Assembly (NCBI GenBank): GCA_944325965.1 | Contig: CALVCB010000010.1 | Location: 1-46,094, forward strand | Direction of reading: 5' to 3' | Length of the DNA stretch: 46,094 nucleotides | DNA from: an uncultured Bacteroidales bacterium | Lineage (GTDB): Bacteria > Bacteroidota > Bacteroidia > Bacteroidales > UBA932 | In this document: positions 7,664 to 14,978 of the stretch, piece by piece | Numbering within the stretch: position 1 is the stretch's first letter | Layout of the letters: every line of letters starts with the position of its first letter | The notes under the pieces: generated by a model | Database searches by the model: none | The model's input: only the letters and a program-made list of their open reading frames with translations | What the model was told of the DNA's origin: nothing | Made by a program: the position numbers and the translations under genes

Positions 7664-10282
7664 CTACCAGCCGGTGGTCCTGATATCGTTTGCATTGACA
7701 GTCGGTTCTGATGCCCCGTAGATGGAAGGAAGCTGCTTGCCGATGGTCAGGATGCCCTTGGTGTCCCTGACATATACGTCACCGGTAAATGTAAGCTTGT
7801 CGTCCCAGAAACCGAGGTCGAGGCCTATATCCTTGGTGACCACGGTCTCCCATGTACCGGTAGATACCGGGTCGCTCACAGTAGCGTGACCCGCAAGACT
7901 CTGGCCGTCAAAAGTATAGCTCATATTGCCGCTGGTGCTTACTGTCTGGTAATAGTCATAATAGCCGATGTTCTGGTTTCCGAGGGAGCCGTAGGAAAGA
8001 CGTATCTTCGCATTGTTCCATACGCCTGACAGCGGAGTCCAGAACGGTTCCTCGCTTATCCTGTAGGCTGCCGACACTGAAGGGAAGAAGCCCCACCTGT
8101 GCCCCGGCAGGAACCTGGACGAGCCGTCGTACCTTCCGTTGAACTCGACAAGGTAGCGTGACTTGTAGTCATAGGTGAACCTCATGAAAAGGCCGGCCAG
8201 AGAATATTCGTCTATACCTCCTGTCAGCGTACTGACCTCGCCTGTTGCAAGGTTGAAGTCGGACAGTTCCTCGGAAAGCAGGTCGTTTCTCCTGACAGAC
8301 AGGTCCTTGTAGTGCCTTGCCTCGTAGTTCACGCCCGCCGTGCCGGTGAAGTGATGGGCGGAATTCCATGTGTTGTCATACGCAAAATAGGCGTTGGCCA
8401 CATAGTTGTTCTGCTCCCAGACGGTATCGCTGAGCCTGTCCATATAAGAACTCGTGGACTCCTGCAGGATTTCTCCCGGATACATCGAATATTCGACGGT
8501 CGCGTCCCTGTATTCGTTCCTGCGGTAGCCGAATTTGTAGGAGAAGTCCGCATTGAATTTGAGTTTCTTTGTGATGTCCGCCGTAAGCGTCCATGATGTG
8601 GTGTATTCCGTTGTACGCTGCTTGCCCCACTGCTTACCCTTCTGGAGCATTGCGCTGTATCCGTCCATAATATAATGGGATGCGGAACTGGTCAGGACAG
8701 TATGCGAAACCGGGGTGCCGTCCGGGTTCACGGGCACGAAGCTCGCGAGGGCGTGGAGTGTAGGACGGCGGAGGTTGTTGCCGTGATAGAAATACTTGCC
8801 GTTGAAGAATTTGATGTTGGCTCCCAGTTTCAGCCACGGCTTGATCTTTATGTCCACCTTCGCGCGGGCGTTGAAGGAGTCGTAGTCATCCGGGCCGATA
8901 CGGAAAATACCGTCCTGATGGTAGTAACGTCCGCTGACCATATAGGAGACATTCTTGGAGCCTCCGGTGACATTGACATTATAGTCCTGGGTAGGACGGG
9001 ATTCGTCGAACATGTAGTTGTACCAGTCGAAATTGGCAAGATAAACATACGAGAGCTTGCCGTTGCGCATCTCTGTAACAACCCACGGCCTTTCCGGGTT
9101 CTCCACCTTGTCGTTCCTCCTCTCCCAGAGCCTCTGGTAGTCATAGTCTGTATAGCTCGTGTATGGCACGCCGCCCTGGGTTGACATGAACAGATCCGCT
9201 ATCTTGGCGGAATAGTATCCCCTGGTCTCGAAATCGGTCGAAGCCGTATTGGCGGAGAAAGAGAAGCGGACATCCGCTGTCACCTTTGGTGCGGTATTGA
9301 ACTTTCCGCTCTTGGTGGTCACCAGGATGACGCCGAACGCACCCCTGGCTCCGTATATCGCTGCCGAAGCCGCGTCCTTCAGGACGGAGATAGACTCGAT
9401 GTCGTTGGAGTTGATCCTGTCGAGATATGTCTCCACACCGTCCACCAGGATAAGAGGGGAACCTCCGTTAGGGGAAGTGTTACCCCTGATGTTATAGGTG
9501 GAGCCTTCGCCCGGACGGCCGGAATTCTGGGTGATGTTAAGGTTCGGGATCATACCCTGGAGGGCCTGCCCGACGCTGGCCACAGGCCTGTCCTTCAGTG
9601 CCTCCTCGGAAATTGCGGAGACGGCTCCGGTAAGGTTGACCTTCTTCTGCACGCCGTATCCCACCACCACGGATTCGGAGAGGACGGTGGCATCGTCCCT
9701 GAGGGTGATATCGAAGAACGACCTGTTTCCCACCGCCATACTTTCATCGACGAAGCCCATGAAAGAAAAGACGATGCTTGAATTCGGCTCCGGCTGCCCT
9801 GGAAGGAGAATAGAGAATTTCCCTTCGAAATCGGCAGTACCGCCGTACAGCTTGCCTTCATACCTTATCAGGGCAGACGCACCGACAAGGGGCTCGCCGC
9901 CGGAATCCTTAATGACGCCGGTAATCTCGTATTTCCCTGCCCCGCCGGAAGGTGCGGATACCGTATTGTCATTGCCCCTCCCAGGCTTTACAAGGATAAT
10001 CTTCTTGTTGTCGATCCGGCATGTGAAGCCGGGCAGGATGCTCGCGATGACAGTCTCCACAGGCTGGTTGTCGGCCTTGACCGACACCCTCCTGCCTGTA
10101 TCGAAGTCAGCGTTGTTGTAGAAGAACGCATAGTCGGAAATCTGTTCTATGCTCTCCAGAACTTCCAGGACAGTGGCATTCTGCATATCCAGGGTCACCC
10201 GAGGTCCCTGTGCATACAGAGAGACACTTCCCGCAGACAGGCATATCGCTATGCTTGCCAGCAATAGTTTGACTCGTTGCAT
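7664..10282 (-). CDS. STN-domain SusC/RagA TonB-dependent transporter, truncated by in-frame TAG (operon 1)
   Basis: 872 residues before a TAG at codon 873. A signal peptide (about 1-25) is followed by an STN domain (about 28-100), the module that contacts a FecR anti-sigma factor. Then come a carboxypeptidase-regulatory-like domain (about 118-205) with the SusC signature SVVVGYGVQKKVNLTGAVS, a plug domain (NIRGNTSPNGGSPLILVDGV; SISVLKDAASAAIYGARGAF) and the first two thirds of the 22-strand barrel. The sequence reads ...DIRTTGW-stop-IQLEWKDSF; the paralogue at 38009-41317 has DMRTDGWELSVSWRDS, so the stop replaces a Glu codon (GAG to TAG is one change). The rest of the frame is undamaged, which fits a recent nonsense mutation, a strain variant or a sequencing error. 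It starts 4 bases after fecR. Confidence 0.9.
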   Translation of the reverse strand: MQRVKLLLASIAICLSAGSVSLYAQGPRVTLDMQNATVLEVLESIEQISDYAFFYNNADFDTGRRVSVKADNQPVETVIASILPGFTCRIDNKKIILVKPGRGNDNTVSAPSGGAGKYEITGVIKDSGGEPLVGASALIRYEGKLYGGTADFEGKFSILLPGQPEPNSSIVFSFMGFVDESMAVGNRSFFDITLRDDATVLSESVVVGYGVQKKVNLTGAVSAISEEALKDRPVASVGQALQGMIPNLNITQNSGRPGEGSTYNIRGNTSPNGGSPLILVDGVETYLDRINSNDIESISVLKDAASAAIYGARGAFGVILVTTKSGKFNTAPKVTADVRFSFSANTASTDFETRGYYSAKIADLFMSTQGGVPYTSYTDYDYQRLWERRNDKVENPERPWVVTEMRNGKLSYVYLANFDWYNYMFDESRPTQDYNVNVTGGSKNVSYMVSGRYYHQDGIFRIGPDDYDSFNARAKVDIKIKPWLKLGANIKFFNGKYFYHGNNLRRPTLHALASFVPVNPDGTPVSHTVLTSSASHYIMDGYSAMLQKGKQWGKQRTTEYTTSWTLTADITKKLKFNADFSYKFGYRRNEYRDATVEYSMYPGEILQESTSSYMDRLSDTVWEQNNYVANAYFAYDNTWNSAHHFTGTAGVNYEARHYKDLSVRRNDLLSEELSDFNLATGEVSTLTGGIDEYSLAGLFMRFTYDYKSRYLVEFNGRYDGSSRFLPGHRWGFFPSVSAAYRISEEPFWTPLSGVWNNAKIRLSYGSLGNQNIGYYDYYQTVSTSGNMSYTFDGQSLAGHATVSDPVSTGTWETVVTKDIGLDLGFWDDKLTFTGDVYVRDTKGILTIGKQLPSIYGASEPTVNANDIRTTGW

Positions 10283-10286
10283 AAAT

Positions 10287-11291
10287 CTAGTTTTTAGAAA
10301 GGGTTATATAAGTAGTGCCGTTAGTGTCGTTATTTTCGCTATGAGTCTCTAATTTATATGGAACCAGCTCCGCTATCGCGAGCATTATTTCCCTGAAAGG
10401 CTCCTGCCTGACGGTCAGGGACAGGTTTATGTTTTTCGCGAGGCATGGGTCCGAACACCTGATGTCGGCATTGTACCAGTGACTCAGGGTTTCGACTATA
10501 TCATACAGGGGCATGTTGTAGAAATCCAGCTTCTCCCTGATCCACGCGGTATGGTTGGAAGCCTTGACTTTCTTCACCTTGTATCTGTTCGAGGTACGGT
10601 CAAATATCACAGCCTGGTCAGGCGTAAGAACCAGCCCGTCCTCCATACGCGGCCCGGTCACCATCACCTTGCCCTCCTGGAGATAAGTGCCGATGTCCTT
10701 GCCTTCATAGGCTGATACGGTGAATTCCGTACCCAGGGCAGTGATGTCCAGGGCATCCGTTTTGACTATGAACGGCCTCCGGGGATCCTTCTCCACATCG
10801 AAAAAGGCCTCACCCTCCAGGTTGACCACCCGTCTCCCGCCTCCGAGCCCGTCGGAATAGGACAGGGTGCTGCCGCTGTTGAGCCAGACTTTCGTGCCGT
10901 CAGGAAGGGTGAACGAAGCCTTCGCCCCTTCTGAAGACGCCAGGCACACGTCCGGTACACGGCCCGATACATACAGGACGGCCGAGAGTACCGCAAAGAA
11001 GACCGCCGCCGCGGAAGAAAGCCACAGTGCAATGCGCCCGCCCCTCCCCCGGCGGTCCCTGGAGCGGGAAACGGCAGCATCGCCAAATACGCTGTCCACA
11101 GGACTTACGGGAAGGTCCTCCCCGGAGCATGGGCAGTCCACGGTCTCTTTCCATAAAGACTCCAGCGCATCGTTCTTTTCCTGGAACGACTCCGGGTCGA
11201 GCATCCATTTTTCAAATGTCTCCTGTATCTGGTCCGGGACATCGTTATGGAAAAAGGCGCTGATTATTTCTTTGATTTTCTTGTCTGCCAT
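10287..11291 (-). CDS. FecR-family anti-sigma factor
   Basis: 334 residues. The N-terminal cytoplasmic part (1-85) binds the sigma factor. One membrane helix lies at about 87-108 (IALWLSSAAAVFFAVLSAVL). The periplasmic FecR domain (about 115-215) has the typical LPDGTKVWLNSGSTLSYSD and GEAFFDVEKDPRRPFIV segments, and a DUF4974-like C-terminal domain (about 255-330; NMPLYDIVETLSHWYN) should meet the STN domain of the SusC encoded next. In characterised systems, substrate binding to SusC is relayed through FecR to release the ECF sigma factor. It lies 76 bases after the sigma gene and 4 bases before susC. If SusC is truly truncated the relay may be misregulated, since the STN domain remains. 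Confidence 0.95.
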   Translation of the reverse strand: MADKKIKEIISAFFHNDVPDQIQETFEKWMLDPESFQEKNDALESLWKETVDCPCSGEDLPVSPVDSVFGDAAVSRSRDRRGRGGRIALWLSSAAAVFFAVLSAVLYVSGRVPDVCLASSEGAKASFTLPDGTKVWLNSGSTLSYSDGLGGGRRVVNLEGEAFFDVEKDPRRPFIVKTDALDITALGTEFTVSAYEGKDIGTYLQEGKVMVTGPRMEDGLVLTPDQAVIFDRTSNRYKVKKVKASNHTAWIREKLDFYNMPLYDIVETLSHWYNADIRCSDPCLAKNINLSLTVRQEPFREIMLAIAELVPYKLETHSENNDTNGTTYITLSKN

Positions 11292-11367
11292 TCCTGAGCA
11301 TTTACATGATTATGACGGGCAGGGCCGGAGAAACACACGGGCCGGACCGTTTTTTTTCACAAGATTT

Positions 11368-11922
11368 TCAGATTTTCGAAAGGGCCATGCGTATGTCGGC
11401 AAGGGCATTGGTGATATGGTTCTCGACGGTACGTATGTTAAGGCCGAACTTTTCGGCTATGTCCTTGTTGTCCATCCCCTCGTACCGGCTTAACGTGAAT
11501 ATGCGCCGTCTCTGTGCCGGCATGTCGCTCACAGCCTTGAAGACTATGAGCTGCAGGTCGTCGAAATTGACCTTCTCCTCGACCAGCTCGCGGAACTCCT
11601 CCCCCACCATGGCCTGGCGTGAGGCATAGCGGCGCCTGATGGCATTGCTCTCGTAATGGTCCATCACCGCGTTCCGCACCATCCGGAAAAGGTAGGAAGA
11701 GAAAGAGCCGGCCTTTGAGACCAGGTCCCGCTTCAGCCATATCTTTACGAATATATCGTGCGTTATGTCCTCTGCCACAGACATGTCCTTGGTCATGGAC
11801 AGTACAAAAGAAAGACATCTGGGAGCATATTTCCTGTAAAGCACAGAAAACGCCTGCTTCCCGTCCCTGGAGGAAACCAGATTCTCCAGTAGTTCCTTTT
11901 CATTCAAGTCGTCCGAAACCAT
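11368..11922 (-). CDS. ECF (extracytoplasmic function) RNA polymerase sigma factor
   Basis: 184 residues, the usual size for Bacteroidota ECF sigma factors. Region 2 (about 20-90) contains VLYRKYAPRCLSFVLSMT and the AEDITHDIFVKIW core-binding motif. Region 4 (about 125-180) has a helix-turn-helix around YEGMDNKDIAEKFGLNIRTVENHI. It should direct RNA polymerase to the promoter of this operon under control of the FecR encoded downstream. The sigma-FecR-STN-SusC order is the classic cell-surface signalling arrangement used by Bacteroidetes for host or complex glycans. The start MVSDDLNEKELL is the only upstream Met in frame and lies just after an AT-rich promoter region. Confidence 0.95.
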   Translation of the reverse strand: MVSDDLNEKELLENLVSSRDGKQAFSVLYRKYAPRCLSFVLSMTKDMSVAEDITHDIFVKIWLKRDLVSKAGSFSSYLFRMVRNAVMDHYESNAIRRRYASRQAMVGEEFRELVEEKVNFDDLQLIVFKAVSDMPAQRRRIFTLSRYEGMDNKDIAEKFGLNIRTVENHITNALADIRMALSKI

Positions 11923-11943
11923 TACAGTTTAAAATATATCTGA

Positions 11944-11951
11944 CAAATATA
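11944..11951 (-). promoter_or_regulatory. Bacteroidales -7 box upstream of the ECF sigma gene
   Basis: The minus strand reads TATATTTG, a perfect match to TAnnTTTG, 21 bases before the sigma-factor start, inside an AT-rich stretch. A TTTG at the ideal -33 distance is not present; the nearest copies are 6 and 32 bases upstream of the box. The operon may instead use a sigma-specific -35 element. Confidence 0.5.
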
Positions 11952-12014
11952 TAAACAAAACAAAAGAATAATCCAGACATAACACACAAATTCATAATAA
12001 CTTAACAAGATCTG

Positions 12015-12063
12015 AAAAAAGACGGAGAAGTCTTGTGCGTAACACCTGACCAATCCGTCTTTA
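12015..12063 (-). terminator. Rho-independent terminator of the GH3 gene
   Basis: On the minus strand AGACGGA pairs with TCCGTCT (7 bp) across a loop of about 27 bases that can hold a small inner hairpin, and is followed by TTTTTT. It sits about 30 bases past the GH3 stop codon and insulates the ECF sigma operon downstream. Confidence 0.65.
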
Positions 12064-12090
12064 TAAGGATATGTTATTTATGTGACATGC

Positions 12091-14157
12091 CTAAAGGACA
12101 ACTTCCCCTTCAAGCCGGATGTCCTCCGCCGATGCACCGACAAGTATCCTGAACCTGCCCTCCTCCAGGGAAAACCCGTGTCTTTCCACATCATAGTATT
12201 CAAACGCCTCCTTCCCGAGATGGACGGAGACCTCCTTCTTCTGCCCCTTGCCTACGGACACCTTGGCAAACCCCTTAAGCTCCTTGTACGGACGCGGCAC
12301 CGAAGGGGAGACGGCACCCACATATACCTGGGCCACCTCCTCCGCATCGTATTCCCCGATATTCTCCACGGTAAACCTGACATCGAAACCGTCTCCGGCA
12401 GGCGTCACTGACAGGCCGCCATATTCAAACTCCGTATAGGTCAGTCCGTGCCCGAACGGATAAAGCGGGCCGGTACCGCTGCGGTCATAGCCGCGGTATC
12501 CTATGAAAACACCTTCGGTATAGGTGACATTGTCATTGGTGGCACCTCTCTTCGTCTGCGGCTTTATCGGATAATAGCTGTTGAAGGAAGGATTGTCCTC
12601 CGGACGGGCCTCGATGGACATCGGAAGCCTTCCTGACGGGGAGAAGTCCCCTGCCAGCATCCTGGCTATTGCAAGCCCGCCTTCCTGTCCCGGATACCAT
12701 CCCATGAGAATGGCGGAAACCCTTCCGTTCCACCTGCTCATGTCCACTCCCCCGCCGGAATAGACGACCACAACGACATTGTCATTGTGCTCCAGGACGA
12801 AATCTATGAGGTCGTCCTGCCCCTCGGGAAGGGTGAATGTCCTGTCATGGTCCTCCTTTTCTGTATTTATGTCGAAACCGACGGACACCACCACCGTAGA
12901 AGCGTCTTCGATAGCCTTCACATTTTCCGGGGTGTCATAGTCGAGAGATCCCTCCTCAGACGGCAGAAGGAATTTCACCGGGAATCTTTTCCCGAGCTGC
13001 TGCATTCCGTCCTTGAGCGATATGGAATAAAGAGGGTCCACCCTGCCGCTGCCTCCTCCGCAAGGGATCCGGTCGGCATTCGGACCGAGAAGGACCGTCC
13101 GGCTGTTCCTGCCCGGTCTGACAGGAAGGGCGCCGTCGTTCTTCAGGAGCACGGCGGATTCGCATGCCATACGGTATGCCACTTCACGGGAATAAGGGTT
13201 GTCCTCCGGTATGGACGTATCCTTCTGCGGCCTGTCGAAAAAGCCGAAAGCAATGAGAGTCTGGAGGATATGCTGCACTTTCTCGTCTATTTCCGCCTCG
13301 CTTATGACCCCGCTGTCAATCATCGGCTTGATGAATTCGTACTTGAAATAGAACGCGCGCGGCATCTCCAGGTCGAGCCCGCCTTTTACGCTGCCCAGAG
13401 TGGAGTATGTGGAGGTCCAGTCCGACATCACTATGCCCTCGAACCCCCAGTCCTTGCGGAGTTTCTGCCGGATAAGGTACGGATTCTCGGCGGCATGTAC
13501 GTTGTTAACAAGGTTGTAGCTGGTCATGACAGCCCCGACACCGGCCTCCTGCACTGCTGCACGGAATGCAGGGAAGTAGATTTCGTTCATAGTCCTCTCG
13601 TCAGCATCGGAACTTGTATGATGCCGCCTGTATTCCTGGTTGTTCAGGGCAAAATGCTTGACCGTAGCCATTACGCCCTGAGACTGTATCCCCTTTATAT
13701 AGCTCACCGCCATACGGCCGCTGAGGTACGGGTCTTCGCCCATATACTCGAAGTTCCTGCCGCACAGAGGGCTCCGATAGATATTCACTGCAGGTCCGAG
13801 GATGATGTGTACGCCCCTGGCCCTGGCGTCCTGCCCGAGTGCCCTGCCCATCATTCCGGCCACTTCCGGGTTCCATGAAGCCGCCGCGGCCACCCCGCAC
13901 GCATAAAGGGTGCTCCTGGTGTCGTTCCTTACGCCCTGCGGCCCGTCCGCCAGCCTGATCTCCGGGATACCGAGCCTTTCCACCGGCATAAGATGGAAAC
14001 CGTCCTTGTATCCTCCTATATAGTCGATCTTCTCCTGGAGGGTCATCTGTTCCACAAGGGCTTTCGCCCTGTCTTTTGCTTCCTGTGTGATTTCCTGCGC
14101 ATGAAGCACGGGAACGGCTGCCAGAAACGCAGCCAGTGTCAAAAATTTCTTGATCAT
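12091..14157 (-). CDS. Secreted glycoside hydrolase family 3 (beta-glucosidase/xylosidase type)
   Basis: 688 residues from the ATG at 14155-14157, chosen because a clean signal peptide (MIKKFLTLAAFLAAVPVLHA) begins there; a longer in-frame start at 14211 would add 18 non-signal residues. The GH3 N-terminal barrel shows PEIRLADGPQGVR (65-77), TVKHFALNNQE (165-175, substrate-binding Lys-His) and the nucleophile motif VMSDW (Asp246). The C-terminal alpha/beta domain (about 345-560) carries the GGSGRVDP and YSGGGVDMSRWNGRV segments, followed by a fibronectin III-like end (about 600-688). It should release non-reducing beta-linked sugars in the periplasm; exact specificity cannot be read. It is monocistronic and sits between utilisation operon 1 and the copper genes. 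Confidence 0.93.
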   Translation of the reverse strand: MIKKFLTLAAFLAAVPVLHAQEITQEAKDRAKALVEQMTLQEKIDYIGGYKDGFHLMPVERLGIPEIRLADGPQGVRNDTRSTLYACGVAAAASWNPEVAGMMGRALGQDARARGVHIILGPAVNIYRSPLCGRNFEYMGEDPYLSGRMAVSYIKGIQSQGVMATVKHFALNNQEYRRHHTSSDADERTMNEIYFPAFRAAVQEAGVGAVMTSYNLVNNVHAAENPYLIRQKLRKDWGFEGIVMSDWTSTYSTLGSVKGGLDLEMPRAFYFKYEFIKPMIDSGVISEAEIDEKVQHILQTLIAFGFFDRPQKDTSIPEDNPYSREVAYRMACESAVLLKNDGALPVRPGRNSRTVLLGPNADRIPCGGGSGRVDPLYSISLKDGMQQLGKRFPVKFLLPSEEGSLDYDTPENVKAIEDASTVVVSVGFDINTEKEDHDRTFTLPEGQDDLIDFVLEHNDNVVVVVYSGGGVDMSRWNGRVSAILMGWYPGQEGGLAIARMLAGDFSPSGRLPMSIEARPEDNPSFNSYYPIKPQTKRGATNDNVTYTEGVFIGYRGYDRSGTGPLYPFGHGLTYTEFEYGGLSVTPAGDGFDVRFTVENIGEYDAEEVAQVYVGAVSPSVPRPYKELKGFAKVSVGKGQKKEVSVHLGKEAFEYYDVERHGFSLEEGRFRILVGASAEDIRLEGEVVL

Positions 14158-14270
14158 TGTGGTCAGTTTTTTATAAATCCAGACGGACAAACGGAGAACA
14201 ACGCACAACAATCACAGGAAAATCACGATATTTGTCCCATACCCGCAAGTATATCCACGCAAACTGCACC

Positions 14271-14849
14271 ATGACAATGGCAACTACAGAAATCCGCATA
14301 AAGAACATGGTCTGCGACCGCTGCATTATGGCGGTAAGGCAGATTTTCCGGAAGGCCGGCATAGAGCCGCTGAAAGTCGAGCTGGGCACCGTGCTCCTGG
14401 AAAGGGAACCGGATCCAGGGTGCAAGGAAGACCTGAGGAAAGCCCTTGCGGATTACGGGTTCGAAATGATTGATGACCGCCGGTCAAGGATGCTGGAAAG
14501 GATAATGACAGCTGTGATCGAGCTGGTCCACTACAGCCCGGACGCCCCGGGGAAAGTCAGCCTGTCGGAGTATCTCAGCGGGAAGTGCCATTCGGACTAT
14601 AGCGCCCTGAGCAAGCTCTTCTCCGAAATGAAAGGCATGAGCATCGAGAAATACTATATCGCCCAGCGAATCGAGCGGGTGAAAGAGCTGCTTGTCTATG
14701 ACGAAATGACAATCAGCGAAATAGCCGATCTCATGGGCTATTCGAGCCCGGCACATCTGAGCGCCCAGTTCAAAAGCGTGACAGGGCTCTCCCCGCGGGA
14801 GTTCAGGGCACTGAAGCACAAGCCCATGATTCCTCTGGACAAGGTGTAG
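14271..14849 (+). CDS. HMA-AraC fusion: probable copper-responsive transcription regulator
   Basis: 192 residues from the ATG at 14271 (MTMATTEIRI; an ATG two codons later is equally possible). The N-terminus (about 5-68) is a heavy-metal-associated (HMA/CopZ-like) ferredoxin fold with the metal ligands in MVCDRC (Cys15 and Cys18). The C-terminal half (about 75-185) is an AraC/XylS helix-turn-helix domain, with ISEIADLMGYSSPAHLSAQFKSVTGLSP-type signatures. It lies 129 bases upstream of copA on the same strand. Inference: the HMA domain senses Cu(I) (or Ag(I)) and the AraC domain controls copA, replacing CueR/CopY-type sensors, which are not seen here. Related HMA-AraC proteins beside copA are common in Bacteroidales genomes, but I know of little direct biochemistry. 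Confidence 0.88.
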   Translation: MTMATTEIRIKNMVCDRCIMAVRQIFRKAGIEPLKVELGTVLLEREPDPGCKEDLRKALADYGFEMIDDRRSRMLERIMTAVIELVHYSPDAPGKVSLSEYLSGKCHSDYSALSKLFSEMKGMSIEKYYIAQRIERVKELLVYDEMTISEIADLMGYSSPAHLSAQFKSVTGLSPREFRALKHKPMIPLDKV

Positions 14850-14965
14850 GGCAGGCCTCCCACCTCCAGAACAGATAAGAAAACGGCCAGGCTGCAAATG
14901 GTTTAATGCGGACAGTCATATAAGAAATTTCCATAATTGTGTAAAAAGGCGGCAGGAAGAAATCA

Positions 14966-14973
14966 TATCTTTG
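14966..14973 (+). promoter_or_regulatory. Bacteroidales -7 box immediately before copA
   Basis: TATCTTTG is an exact match to TAnnTTTG and ends only 5 bases before the first candidate ATG (14979). Transcription would begin at or just after that ATG, giving a leaderless message or, more likely, use of the ATG at 14997. No ideal -33 TTTG is seen (TTGTG lies at 14936-14940). Confidence 0.55.
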
Positions 14974-14978
14974 CCGGC

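Noticed and set aside
7664..7666. TAG read as an amino acid (recoding or suppression)
   Set aside because: TAG is the normal stop of several intact genes in the window, and no recoding element is apparent next to it.
11292..11367. GGGCCGG repeats between the sigma and fecR genes as a terminator or attenuator
   Set aside because: The copies are direct repeats and pair only over four bases; no T tract follows on the coding strand.
12787..13878. Long plus-strand open frame of 363 codons
   Set aside because: It lies wholly inside the GH3 gene on the other strand; the composition is His/Arg/Val-rich with no domain, as expected from an antisense frame in GC-rich DNA.
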